A stretch of 64,000 bases of DNA from Owenia fusiformis (taxonomy: Eukaryota; Annelida; Polychaeta; Sabellida; Oweniidae), in assembly GCA_903813345.2 (NCBI GenBank), contig CAIIXF020000010.1:24655740-24719739 (forward strand), in the 5' to 3' direction. A program made the position numbers and the translations under genes. Shown piece after piece: positions 11,321 through 22,483 of the stretch; position 1 is the first letter of the stretch; every line of letters starts with the position of its first letter. The notes under the pieces are model-generated. The model worked only from the letters and a program-made list of their open reading frames with translations. It made no database searches and was not told the origin of the DNA.

Positions 11321-13100
11321 CAGGGTGTTCCAAAAGTAACAGGACTGGTACTGGCATTTTGTCAATTTTGCACTGAGTATCTTCAAATTTTCACAAATTG
11401 TACTTTGAAGTATTGCAACTAAAATTGTAAAGTTTCAGAAAAAATACTGTAGATTGGGTTAATTTGGCGCTACTTAATTTGGCGATTTTGCCATTTTTGG
11501 CATATTGGCGGCTATTTAATTTGGCGGATATGCAAGAAAATTAACTTACGCACTGTTTTCGAATTACCATGTAAATGGATAAGTTTGGCTACAGTTGGGG
11601 ACAAAAATAAATGACAGGTCGATTTTCGATCACCATTTCCTAATTATGGTGGTCTGAAAGCCCATAATTTCAAATATTGTCTAGATACATATCCCTTAAA
11701 ATTTGTATATCTTACATTTTGTATATTCTCATCCACTGATTTATGGCCTCTTGTAAATTCTCTTATTTTTAACATGGGAAATCCTCACTTCAGCAAATCC
11801 ACCTGTCATTTATTTATGTCCCCAACTGTATGTCCATTTTTCTTTTGAGGACCACTGGCGATCATCCTTTACATTTTGCACCTCGATCGATGCTGCTACT
11901 ATACCACGCTTTTCCTTTCTAGTTTTTCCCTGAATATTAATGAGTGACTGACCAGTTCTGAGCCAATTTATGAGAGACATTTTTCATATTTTTGAAAGAA
12001 ACTAAACCGGAAGTGACCTAAATACACTGGAGGAAATACTCTAGATAATTCCTGGGGATTCATTTTAAATTTTGGCGAAGATTTATATTGGCGAATTTTT
12101 CAATTTCGCCAAATTCGCCAAATTAAAGCGGGCGCCAAATTAACCCAATCTACAGTAATGAAATGCCCCCAGATTTATGGTTACTATAGTAACATGACAT
12201 TCCAATACCTGGGGCAACTTTTTTCCTAAAAATGTGATATCTAACATTTTTGTATAACTGAAGAAAGTATCTAATTCACCTATTTTGATACAACATTTCT
12301 GGTTTATTTTATTAGTTGCTTTCTTGTAAAGATGTTGCTATACAACTCAGATTCAAGTATACTTGTATAATGATAATAATATTTATTCAATTTCCTGGAA
12401 TATCACTATGTATAACAGTCTGAACAATTCACAGTTGAGTTTTTGAAAAGACACAATTTGAAGCCAGTCATCCACCTTGATAGCACGCCTGCCCCCAGGT
12501 CACCATTAAAGACCATGCAGCTAAAGAGGAGCTAGGTCTTGAGGTCTAAAACCATGCACCATGCTCTTCTGATCATGCAATATCTAATTTTTACTTATAT
12601 TGAGAACGGGATGCTAATCAGTGCTATAAGACCTTTAAAGGTGAGAATGACCTTCTCAAAATTATCCAATCGACCCTGTGACATGTCCTCAAATGGGTTC
12701 ACTCATGTGTTTGGGTCATGGATACAGAGTACCACTCTTGTACTGACAAAAGAGGGGCCTATTTTTCAAAGTAGAGGATACATAGAAATATCAAATGATG
12801 TAAAAGAAATGTAATTCCCACCAGTTGTTGCATTTCAACTTTGGTTATGGCATGTACAAAATGATATGGGATGTACAAAATCCTTAATGTCTCTGTGACT
12901 TTTTGCGTGGAATGTTGCCCCGGGTATTGTGATGTCATGTTACTATAGCAACCATAACTCTACCTGATTTTCATATATTTTGTCGAAACTTTTCAGTCTT
13001 AGTAACGATACATGAAAGTACACCATGTAAAATGTTGAAGATGATTGGTGCATATTTAACAAAATACCAGCACCAGTCCTGTTACTTTTGGAACACCCTG
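11321..13100. mobile_element. TA-flanked mariner-type MITE with a nested MITE
   Basis: The ends are CAGGGTGTTCCAAAAGTAAC at 11321 and its complement ending GGAACACCCTG at 13100, each flanked by TA. The inverted repeat is about 28 bp, and Tc1/mariner elements duplicate TA. No transposase is present. The element is interrupted by a second MITE at 11447-12155. Confidence 0.8.
11447..12155. mobile_element. Inner TA-flanked MITE, 709 bp
   Basis: The ends are CTGTAGATTGGGTTAATTTG and the exact complement caaattaacccaatctacag, each flanked by TA. The subterminal regions carry repeated AATTTGGCG boxes on the left and their complements (CGCCAAAT) on the right. There is no coding frame. Confidence 0.85.
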
Positions 13101-13400
13101 TATTTATTTTTCTTTTTTGACGTTTTGGTATGTTGTGTAATATATATATATCTTTTCTTAGTAATGTTTTTAATTGTATATTACATCATTGAAGCTTTTT
13201 ATGGTAACGGTTGCTATTTTTCTCAATAATTTTTTAATTGTAACATCAATGAAGTTTTCTATAGTAAGGGTTGCTATTTGTCTCATTGTTATGTAATAAT
13301 TAATTATTTCAGTTTGATTCAAATATAATTTTATTTCTGAAGAAGTAGGATGGACATCCTACGAAACGTCAAAAAGAAAAAAAAAATATCTCTGAGAAAG
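13101..13400. other. Insert remnant with a hammerhead-like 3' motif
   Basis: The left end ttttttgacgttttgg (13113-13128) is complementary to aaacgtcaaaaag (13364-13376). Before the right end lies ctgaagaagtagga-tgga-catcctacGAAACGTC (13337-13370). That is a strong stem followed by GAAAC, similar to a hammerhead ribozyme core but with CUGAAGA in place of CUGAUGA. Confidence 0.4.
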
Positions 13401-13895
13401 AAAATCAACAACTTTAAAACATATTTTGCTTATTAGTGGCCATCTTGAAAATTCATTCTTGAGCAGAGCTTGTTTGTCCCTAGACATCAACCATATCTGT
13501 CAATTAGCATTTGAGTTATCAATGATTACATTCCTTTTTTTAAGAAAAAAAAATGACAGCCATTTTGAAAATCTTTCTCAAACAGCTACTTTGTCCAATA
13601 GGCATCAGCACAAAAAATTTGAACAAAATCCATTCACAGCTATTTGAGTTATCAAAGATTACGTTTTTCAAAAAATGGCCACCATTTTGATATTTAGCAG
13701 CCATTCTGAACACCTCTTCTTCAGGGTAGCTTCAGGACAGACTGACGGAAGGACTGACGAACAGACGGATGGCTTCACTATATCCCTACTGAACTTTGTT
13801 CCTTCGGATAATAATAGAAAGCCTTGGACTTGATTATAAGACATATACAATATTACCCTAATTGAATATACATGTTATCTTTTCTACCAACTTGC

Positions 13896-14095
13896 CTGTG
13901 TGTACAGCCCATGCTTTGAAGACAGAGTTTTCTTTCTCAGCCCTCCAGCAGTTAATTCCAGAATGCACCCAAGGTATCTTAATCATTGTCTTTCTCTTAT
14001 CAAACCAGGCCAACTCAGGAATTTCTCCTTTGTCTGTCTGTTTAATCAACCATGAGAGCAGCCCATCGTTGTCCTGGACTTGAGGACGTACAGGC
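13896..14095 (-). CDS. IRF domain 2, first exon (N-terminal tryptophan cluster)
   Basis: The exon encodes a short linker (PVRPQVQDND) and then the first half of an IRF domain: LLSWLIKQTDKGEIP, LAWFDKRKTMIKIPWVH, CWRAEKENSVFKAWAVHTG. The five tryptophans of the IRF cluster (SWL, LAW, IPW, CWR, AWA) and the loop histidine after IPWV are all present. In domain 1 this half is split by an intron after the IPG glycine; here the two halves are one exon. The 5' splice site appears to be GC (G|GCAAGT), because only that cut gives the HTG-RYK junction and the right phase. The first base completes a lysine codon with exon 14699-14912, which argues that both domains belong to one protein. Confidence 0.9.
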
Positions 14096-14698
14096 CTGAA
14101 ATATGATCCTATTAGGTAATTTCTGCAATAAATAGGGGCAAACTGCTTCTCTATATTCCCCCTGGAACTTTGTTTGGTGGGATAATTATCCCTGGGTGCA
14201 TTAATAATAGAGTTTCATTCACAACAGTCGCCACTTTGGAAAGTACTAGGGCTCTTACAAATAAATAAGCAGCAGACTAGTTCAGTTATCTCAAAAAGAC
14301 TAGTAAAGAGAGAATTAGATAGAGCGAGCAGGCTAAACAAAAAATTGTTTCAATTTTAGAATATTTTTGGCTCATGTCATTCCTTGTCATGTCTGTTTTC
14401 TAAAAATCACAAAAGTGCATACTTTATTCCAGGAAATATATAGATTTTTACAATAATGTATTATTTTTCTATAAGAATGGTTACCATTCTTATTATTTGG
14501 GAGAATTAACATTTTCACTCATTTTTGCACTTTGTATCATTAATAACTTCACCAATTTATAACATATTGTGAATCTTTTGGGAGATATTGTATTTGATAT
14601 TGTAAGGAATAGATTGGTAGGTCAATTATTCATGTTGCTTATAATTCTGTCACCCCCTATAGATCAGATTCTGCCTTAATGAATAAAAAGCAACATAC
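14096..14698. other. Short inter-domain intron
   Basis: This 603-bp intron separates the two IRF domains. It contains a family B tail scrap (tttgtttggtgggataatta at about 14170) and otherwise unrecognised AT-rich sequence. No promoter-like or start-codon evidence for a separate gene was seen. Confidence 0.6.
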
Positions 14699-14912
14699 TT
14701 GACTCCTTTAGCAGCCTCCTGTTGTGCCAGCCTCTCTGCACGCACCTTGGCAGCTTCATCATCCGCCAGTAGTCTGTAGACCCTGTATGCCTCACCCCCC
14801 TGTTTCACCCCCATGGTAGACACAAGCTGGATGTCAGGCAGGCTGTTAAGAGCACATCTAAAGTTTGCTTTCCATTGTTTAGGGTTTGGTTCCTCTCCTT
14901 CTAAGTACTTTC
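14699..14912 (-). CDS. IRF domain 1, third exon (recognition helix)
   Basis: This 214-nt exon encodes KYLEGEEPNPKQWKANFRC-ALNSLPDI, then AYRVYRLL and a charged Ala/Arg/Glu linker (ADDEAAKVRAERLAQQEAAKG). The WKANFRCALNSLPDI block is very close to vertebrate IRF1/IRF2 and carries the R, C, N and S residues that contact GAAA. The acceptor is ggctacag and the donor GTATGT. It enters one base into a codon and leaves two bases into a codon, which fits exons 23780-23896 and 13896-14095. The linker looks helical, suggesting a fixed spacing between the two domains; that is inference. Confidence 0.94.
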
Positions 14913-15325
14913 CTGTAGCCAACAAACATTGAGGGTTAACAAAAAGGAAGAGTATGTAAATAAATGTATTTCTTATATTTTCAAAATTAGGAATCTATGT
15001 AAACAAACAGCAATTTCTGTCATAAGAAGTGGATAAAATATGCAAATAAATGTTGCATGGACCTATTCTTATTTTAAATATAGTTTTAAATAGATGTTAG
15101 TGAAAGACTATTTATTTACCAATAGCCTTTGGGCAAAGTGGCAGAGTATGATATTAAAGGTAGACTATACTGTATAACATTAACTTTATACACTTTGGGA
15201 CATATACATGAACTTCAGAAAATTGAATTATTTTTTTATCAGGAGTGAGAAGTCTTCATTAAAGAAAATCTAGTATAGGACAAAATCTATAGCCAAGCAA
15301 ATGTATATGAACCCCTCAACAATAA
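14913..15325. other. Intronic sequence, nothing recognised
   Basis: AT-rich; no exon, tandem array or terminal inverted repeat identified. Confidence 0.4.
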
Positions 15326-16318
15326 ACTAGATAATAGCAATGGCAAAGCGTAGCAAATCCCAATCTCATAGAACAGTTGGACTGCCAATTGTATAGAACC
15401 CTTCTACTACTTTTTCAGTTAAAGCAAAAATTGAAAAATAACACACATAAAATGGCCACCATTTTCAAAATAATCGCTCACAAGCCAAATTGTCATTAGA
15501 AAATGTAATACGCTTCTAAGTTGGCACATTTCAACAAAATCATACACACGTACAAAGTTGTACATGTAAATGGAACCATTTTGAAAAATGGCCGCCTACT
15601 AGCCAGAGTGTCATAAGACAGTGTGCCATGCTTATATGAGTATTCACATATCAAATATGAACAAAATCACTGTTACCTTTTGAGTTATAGTAAAAATATA
15701 TATATTTCTAAATGTTCACTGAAAAATGGCCGCCTACTACCCAAAGTGTCATTAGCCAGTGTGTCAGGCTTATGAGTACTCACATACCAAAAATGAATAA
15801 AATGGCTTCACTACTTTGAAAGTTATAGTAAAAATGAAAAATAACACACATAAAAATGGCCAGCTTCTCCCCAAAATGCCATTAGACAGTGAGTCATGCA
15901 TATATTATTCACATATGAAATATGAACAAAAACGCTCCACTACTTTTTGAATTATAGTAAAAAAAAAGTAAAATAACACATAAATTGGCATCCATTTTTC
16001 AAAATGGCCACCATTATACATTTTTCAAAATGGCTGCCCCGACTACCCAAAGTGTCATGAGAGACATAGTATTCACATATCAAGCATGAACACAATAGCT
16101 CCACTGTTCAAGTTACAAAAATCGTAAAACAGGATGTGAAGGCCATCATTTGTCAAGATGGCTGCTATGTGTTTCTTCAATATCTACATTGCTATGTCCT
16201 ATATAACTTTTTAACATTTAAAATTCAATTACATTACAGTCTTATACATTGTACCTAAATAAGTGTAAAATCGGCATTAAAATGGCTGCCATTCTGGATA
16301 AATGTCAAGGCAGCCATT
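15326..16318 (+). mobile_element. Family A element, 3' truncated
   Basis: The head is gcaatggcaaagcgtagcaa and the core has about seven diverged tandem units with aaaatggccgcctactac and attcacatatcaaatatgaa. The GGAC tract and hairpin tail are missing; family C sequence begins where they would be. Confidence 0.65.
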
Positions 16319-17407
16319 TTGGATTTTCCGTCTTAAAATTTTGCCTGTAAATGTCTCAAAATGCCTCAAATTGTGTTGGTAAAGTCTTGTCTACTCCTTT
16401 TCAGGATAATCATTAGACGGGATCACCCATAATCAGATCTAGATTTTCATACTAAGAATCATCCCTGAAAATTTGAAATTGATCAGAACGGTTCACCTGG
16501 AAATGCGTAGACAAGACTTTACAGACAAGATTTTAGGACGGAAAATCCAAAATGGCTGCCTTGACATTTACCCAGAATGCCAAAAAACTAATCAGTTCTA
16601 GATTTTCATACTAAGAATCATCCCTGAAAATTTGAAATTGATCTAAAAAACGGTTCACCTGAAAACGCGTAGACAAGACTTAACAGACAAGATTTTAGGA
16701 CGGAAAATCCAAAATGGCTGCCTTGGCATTTACCCAGAATGCCAAAAACTAATCAGATCTAGATTTTTATACTAAGAATCATCCCTGAAAATTTGAAATT
16801 GATCCACCAAACGGTTCACCTTAAAACGAGCAGACAAGACTTCACAGACAAGATTTTAGGACGGAAAAATCCAAAATGGCCGACAATAAAAAAGTGATTA
16901 TGAGTTTTTGCTGATTTCTTTTTACAAAATTATCACATATAACTACTGTTAACAATAACATAGGCTTTTATAAGAAAGTACATCTGAAATTATTTATAAA
17001 GCTACTAAATAGTTAAAGTATGAAAACTCAAAAACACCATTCAATATGATACAAAGTATTATCGCACGCTAACTTTTCTTATTCTCAAAATGGCTGCCAT
17101 GACTGAGCTAACAGCTAATCAGATCTAGAATGAAGTGAGCTGAACAAGATGTTAAAGTTTTAAAAGCAACTGTGAAGCCGTTTTTCTTTGTTTGCAGACA
17201 AGGATTTTAGCATTTGACTTCAAAATGGCCGACAGGAAGTAGGTTTCGAGTTAAATTTTTTTCATTCACATCTGTATGCACTCATAAATTATCCCTGAAA
17301 ATTTGAAGGTGATATCTGTAGCCGTTTTGGAGAAATCTCCCGGACGTACGGACGGACAGACGGACGCGCCTAGGCCGACAGTATTGCCCCACACTATGTG
17401 GTGGGGA
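16319..17407 (+). mobile_element. Family C element, 5' truncated
   Basis: Three to four units of about 128-150 bp contain gacaagattttaggacggaa, aaatccaaaatggctgcctt, tttacccagaatgcc and atactaagaatcatccctga. A single-copy pre-tail, a GGAC tract (17342-17368) and the hairpin ccccacactatgtggtgggg follow. Confidence 0.75.
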
Positions 17408-17648
17408 CAAAAAAATCTGAAACAAATCAGTCGTCAAATATTTGAGTTATCAAAAATTATATTTTTACAAAAAATGGCGGCATTTTGAATGGAGTGGCCA
17501 TACAGCATAAGCCTTTAAAATTTGAACCAAAGCTGTCAACCAGTATTTGCGTTATTGCCCAGACAAATAGACAGATGATTGGATAGATGAATGAATGAAC
17601 TGACAGCTTCTCTAATTATATCCCACAAACTTTGTTTGGTGGGATAAG
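17408..17648 (+). mobile_element. Family B fragment (3' part)
   Basis: Core-like sequence (aaaaaatggcggcattttga) and the tail aactttgtttggtgggataa, without the GGAC tract but with a decayed tract of agacaaatagacagatg. Confidence 0.55.
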
Positions 17649-17690
17649 TAGTATTCATTTTTTCAAAGTATTATTTCATTGTTTTTCCAG

Positions 17691-17951
17691 GCCAACTGTG
17701 TATCTTCAACACCTGTTGTTAAACAAGAACCTGCGGAGAACCTTGTCCAAGATGTTGCACCTGAACTACCTAACATTGAGCCTCCAATGAAACAAACAAA
17801 ATTAGATGACATGGATGATTTGTTTGGAGAAGTTTATGTTATTAAAACAGTCACCAAATCCCCTGATGATGTTGTGAAGGATGAAGTGATGAGATACAGG
17901 GCAGAGGTGTGCACTACACCATCAGAGAATCCTCTACAGTGGTGGGACGAG
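17691..17951 (+). pseudogene. hAT transposase (ZBED-like) C-terminal exon fragment
   Basis: An acceptor-like ttgtttttccag precedes an open frame: an acidic linker (VKQEPAENLVQDVAPELP, DDMDDLFGE), then DEVMRYRAEVCTTPSENPLQ and WWDE. The E-x-RY-x-E...NPL-x-WW signature is the start of the hAT dimerisation region found in ZBED-type proteins. The frame then leaves the family after WWDE: the residues that normally follow are absent and sequence changes to unrelated DNA near the giant inverted repeat. It is a broken transposase copy or a lost domesticated gene, not part of the IRF-like gene (opposite strand). Confidence 0.7.
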
Positions 17952-18802
17952 ACCTGCGAACAGAACCGAACCGTGAACCTAAAAACCGCGACCGAACCTA
18001 GCCGTTGGAATTTAATAAAATCATCATACAAGGGGTGATCAGGAATTTCAAGACCGTTGGTTCTATTTTTCAAACAATATAACCCAAATATATAGAATCA
18101 CACCATGAAGATTTCATTGTTCTATGACATCACTATCCTTTTATTTTTGTTACCATGGTAACTGGTGACGCGACAAGGTGGAGCTCAGAAAAATACCAAA
18201 TTTGAAAAATCAACAGTAGTTTTATATGATGTTTGGACACTGTATTCATTGCTGAATATCTTACATACTGTAATAGGTTGTATTATCACTGGTACTCACC
18301 TAGTTACGCTGACGTCTAGTCAGCGTAACAATATGGAAGAACTTCCGGGCTTCGTTTTCGTTAAGATATTTCTATTGCTTGATTTTAAACAACTTATAAG
18401 TCAAGTTGTAGACAATAATTTAGCTCAAAGTTAAGGAAGATAGTTTTATGTTTGGTATATTAACGAAGACGCAATTCACATATTTAGTCCCTCGCTTTTG
18501 TTACGTTGACGATCTGCATGAATATTGCCAATGTGAAGTTGACGAAGACACTTTGTTACGCTGACGAAGGAAAAATGTTGATCTTGGAATGTCATGGGGT
18601 ATCGAAAGCTCCAGATCCAGGCTCATAGATTTGTGGCATGTGCCCGGGGCATTTGTAAAGCTGAAGCTGAGATAATGAATCCAAATCTTGTAATAATTCT
18701 CATATATATTCTTATAATATGTGCATTCCATTCCATTCTAATATTGATAAAAAACTGACATCCTATTCACAATTTAATTCCTTAGAAGCTCAAATAACTG
18801 TG

Positions 18803-18885
18803 GATGATCTGATAGCTTTATTGGTAGAGCGTTGTCTTGGCCTGAGGACCTCCTGTTATGCGTGGGTTCGAAACGTGGGGAAGCA
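18803..18885 (+). ncRNA. tRNA-like SINE head or tRNA pseudogene
   Basis: An A-box-like tagctttattggtagagcg and a B-box-like ggttcgaaac are spaced as in a tRNA, and an anticodon-type stem GTCTT-AGGAC lies between. The acceptor and T stems do not pair well, so it is a decayed tRNA-derived sequence rather than a working tRNA. Confidence 0.5.
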
Positions 18886-19146
18886 TTTTAATTTTTCATG
18901 AGATCCAATCATCAACAGTTGTTGAAATGCGAAAAGTGTTTTCTTTATGTTCCAATTTCTTCCCTCTCTCACATAATAAAAGTTAGCAAGTGTCGATTTG
19001 CTCTGTGTTATTTATTGTTTACAGCAAATAGAAAGATTAACCCCCCTTCCCCACTTATGAAATTATCTTATTGACTAAAAAATAATTCACGCATAGCTAG
19101 TCAAATCAGAACACTCACTCATACCAGATAACATTGAACCTAATGA

Positions 19147-20745
19147 ATGTTGCCTGATAAACGAATATTTGAGTTAACTTCCAATATCATTCAGGGAATA
19201 TTAACAAGCTTAGAACGCTCATGTCGGCAGGGCTGCCCCGTTTCTGCAATCGCATTCATATTATGCTGCGAAGTTATGTCTTTAAAACTGATTCAAAATG
19301 AAAAAATCAAAGGAATTGAAATTGATAACACAGAGTATAAAATATCACAATCAGCAGATGATACATCATTATTTATGAAAGACAAAGCATCCATAAGTGA
19401 AGCATTAAAAACCATTAAACAGTTTTCAAAATACTCAGGCCTACAACTCAATTTAAATAAAACAGAAGGAATATGGCTTGGAACCAATCGTGCTTTTGAA
19501 AGTAAATTTGAAAATATTAATTTTACAGATGAACCTGTAAGATATTTAGGCATATACATAGGTCACAATGAAAATAAATGCTATGATTTAAACTGGAATG
19601 AGAAAATAAATGACCTTGAAAAAACATTAGATTCTTGGAAAAAACGCTACCTTACTTTATTTGGAAAAATCACTATTGTAAAGTCTTTAGCCATATCAAA
19701 ACTTGTATATTCAGCATCTATTTTATCATTTAAAGAAGAAAAAATTATTAAACGAATTAACAATTTTATATACAACTTTTTATGGGAAGGGAAGAAAGAC
19801 AAGATTAGACGAACTATTGTAATAAACTCTATAGACAGTGGAGGTCTAAACATGTTAGATTTTCAATCACAGCTAAATGCTCTTAAAGCTGTATGGATTA
19901 GTCGTATATATGACAAAAACAACACATTTAATAAAATTCCGTACTTTTATTTTAACAAACTGGCTCCGAATATGGACATTTTATTAAAAATGAATGTTTT
20001 CTCTAATGAGCATCTTGATAGACTGCGTGTGTTCTATAAACAAGTTCTAAAAGCATATAATAGTTGTAAAGACCATGATATAATCAATAAATTAAAACAC
20101 CATGAAATAATCCAACAAACCATATGGAATAACAGATTATTTCAATTGAAAGGCAAACCACTTTTCTTCAAATCTTGGATAGATAGTGATATTATCTATG
20201 TCAAAGATCTCATAACTCAAAATGAATTTTTAAATGTTAACTATATTTTTGAAAAGTTAAAAAATAAAAAAAATTGGATTTCTGAATGTTTTCAAGTCCT
20301 AACTGTAATGAAATCAATAAAAGGCTTTATTAATATAGAACAAGTAAAATTCACAAATATACCAAGAAAACCCAACTTTAAAGTAAAAAACATCCAATTA
20401 GACTTTAGAGGTAAAAAATCCAATTTCTTTTATACAATACTGAAAAATAAAAAATCTGAAAAATGGTTTACCTACAAGAAATGGGAAAGAGATTTTTGTA
20501 TAACAAATGAAGGTAAAATAGAAGAACTAAATTGGCCAAATTTTTTTACTAGCAAGATAATAAAAGTTAAAGACAAAAAAATTGCCAATTTTAATTTCAA
20601 AATAATTAACAATATTCTTCATGGATTAACTGACTTATTTCTCTATGGGATAACAGATAATTATCATTGTAGTATTTGCAATAATTTATGTGACTTGAAA
20701 CATATTATTTTTGAATGTTCCTTAGCAAAAGATATATGGGCATAA
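19147..20745 (+). CDS. LINE ORF2 fragment, Tx1/L1-like reverse transcriptase C-terminal half
   Basis: A 532-codon frame carries the second half of a non-LTR reverse transcriptase. SLERSCRQGCPVSAIAF corresponds to the RGxRQGCPLSP motif. SQSADDTSLFM corresponds to the catalytic YADD/FADD box, and FSKYSGLQLNLNKTEGIW to the conserved SGLxxNxxKT motif. VRYLGIYIG and a C-terminal CSICNNLCDLKHIIFEC-type zf-RVT knuckle (Cys and His retained) follow. The endonuclease and the fingers part of the RT are missing: either 5' truncation or the start is lost. The residue before ADD is Ser rather than an aromatic. The arrangement fits the L1/Tx1 group better than CR1/Jockey. Confidence 0.88.
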   Translation: MLPDKRIFELTSNIIQGILTSLERSCRQGCPVSAIAFILCCEVMSLKLIQNEKIKGIEIDNTEYKISQSADDTSLFMKDKASISEALKTIKQFSKYSGLQLNLNKTEGIWLGTNRAFESKFENINFTDEPVRYLGIYIGHNENKCYDLNWNEKINDLEKTLDSWKKRYLTLFGKITIVKSLAISKLVYSASILSFKEEKIIKRINNFIYNFLWEGKKDKIRRTIVINSIDSGGLNMLDFQSQLNALKAVWISRIYDKNNTFNKIPYFYFNKLAPNMDILLKMNVFSNEHLDRLRVFYKQVLKAYNSCKDHDIINKLKHHEIIQQTIWNNRLFQLKGKPLFFKSWIDSDIIYVKDLITQNEFLNVNYIFEKLKNKKNWISECFQVLTVMKSIKGFINIEQVKFTNIPRKPNFKVKNIQLDFRGKKSNFFYTILKNKKSEKWFTYKKWERDFCITNEGKIEELNWPNFFTSKIIKVKDKKIANFNFKIINNILHGLTDLFLYGITDNYHCSICNNLCDLKHIIFECSLAKDIWA

Positions 20746-21250
20746 AACATAAAACATGTGGCCTTAATATTTCTTACAGAAAAATTATAATTGGTTATAA
20801 TGGCCATGACTCACATACACATTTTTTAAATTATTTTATCAGCATTGTTACAAACAGTATTTATAAATAATATATTTTAGAATTGAATAGTAAAAAACAA
20901 AGAACATTTGAAAGCATGATTTCATTGATAAAATATGAAATTAATTACAGAAAAAATGTATTTTATTGTTCAAAGTGGAATTTTGTATCAAAACTGTTAA
21001 AATGAAAATTGTATGAATTATCTATTTAAAAAAATATCAACTTTTAAGTGTTGTATTGTTGTCGGGGTGACAATCCATGTTACCGACTGTCACAAACAGA
21101 AGTGACCCTTGCAAAGGGTTCCATTGAAAATATATTATTTTGGGCCATTTTATATCTTTTAAGTGATATTGTATAAAACATTTTTCAATGTTTGAAAATT
21201 ATAATCTCATAAATAACATTTTATGTAATAAAAATGTAACTGAAATGGTA
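20746..21250 (+). other. LINE 3' flank / probable 3' UTR
   Basis: AT-rich sequence directly after the LINE stop, ending at ttttatgtaataaaaatgta before a long microsatellite. A poly-A signal-like aataaa is at 21227-21232. No coding frame. Confidence 0.45.
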
Positions 21251-21254
21251 AATA

Positions 21255-21780
21255 CGGGATATGATGCAATACAATGCAGTGCAATATGATGCAATACAAT
21301 ACATGATGCAATATGATGAATTACAATGCAGCGCAATATGATGCAATACAATGCGGTGCAATATGATGCTATACAATGTAGTGCAATATGATGCAATACA
21401 AAGCAATGCAATATGATGCAATACAATGCATGCAATATGATGCAATACAATGCAGTGCAATCTGATACAATACAATGTAGTGCAACATATTGCAGTACAA
21501 TGCAGTGCAATATGATGCAATACAATACAGTGCAATATAATGCAATACAATGCAAAACAATGTAGTGCAGTGCAATACAATGTAATACAATGCAGTACAA
21601 TACAATACAATGCAGTACAATATAATACAATGCACTGCAGTACAATAAAATGCAGTGCAATACAATACAATAAAATACAATGCAGCGAAATACAATATAA
21701 TGCAGTGCAATACAATGCAATGCTATTCAGTGCAGTACAATGCTATGCTATGCTGTGCTGTACTATGCTATGAAAAACAG
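21255..21780. repeat. Degenerate (TACAATGCAG)-type simple repeat, about 520 bp
   Basis: Long run of mixed tacaa/tgca/tgatg pentamer-like units. All long frames here (up to 173 codons of Cys, Ile, His, Tyr and Leu) are by-products of the repeat. Confidence 0.95.
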
Positions 21781-22483
21781 ACATGTTGACTTTATATCAC
21801 CAATATCACGTTAAAATGAACTTTTGGAATTGTTGATAGTTTACTATCATAAAGATGGCATAACTAAATTGAGTAAAATGGTTCGAGTACAACTTAAAGT
21901 TCGAATCAATTTGTATTCGATATCCCTCATCTTGCCAAGTTTTAACCTTAATGCACCAAAATGATGGGATCTGTAAATATAAGATCATCATTTCTCGTCG
22001 AGTACCTGTCTCTGAACGCTCAGTGCCTCACCCTTGTAATTTTAGAACTTCCAGGACTCTCTGAGATAGTTGAACTATGTATTCATGATTGTTGCCCAAT
22101 ATACGCCAATGTTAATATGGTTCGTCAATGTAACAACAGCTCCAACTCACACATTCGTCAACGTAACATTGATCTTACGTCAACGTAACAAAAGCGAGGA
22201 ACTAAATATGTGAATTGCATCTTCCTTAATATATCAAACATAGAACCGCCTGCATATTCTCAAACTAGACCAACTTCTTTTAGCCAAATATTGCCCACAA
22301 CTTGACTTGATAACAAATTATGAGGTATCCACTTTGAAGACAGTATTGAGATCATTCAGGAATTCACACACCAATGTTACAAAGTAGTCAAAGACGGTCT
22401 GCATCATGTCTTTCAGGACTTGGTGAAAAGGCATAACAAATGCTAAATAAAATGCTGGTAACTACTTTGAAGGATTAGAATTG

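Larger units (their letters stand above)
11226..13815 (+). mobile_element. Family B element split by nested insertions
   Basis: The head aaaacagcaactccaggaaa and AATCCCACCGAAC is at 11226-11265. The rest of the core resumes at about 13425 (gtggccatcttgaaaattca) and the degraded tail ends near 13815. Between them is a tower of insertions. The innermost flanks, ttttctttctcagagata at 11303 and its complement at 13387-13406, form a further inverted repeat pair. Confidence 0.55.

Noticed and set aside
18803-18885. Functional tRNA gene
   Set aside because: A and B boxes are present but acceptor and T stems do not pair and the anticodon loop is short.
21199-21773. Overlapping Cys/Ile/His/Tyr/Leu-rich frames up to 173 codons on both strands
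   Set aside because: Translation of a simple repeat; no non-repeat sequence or gene signals.
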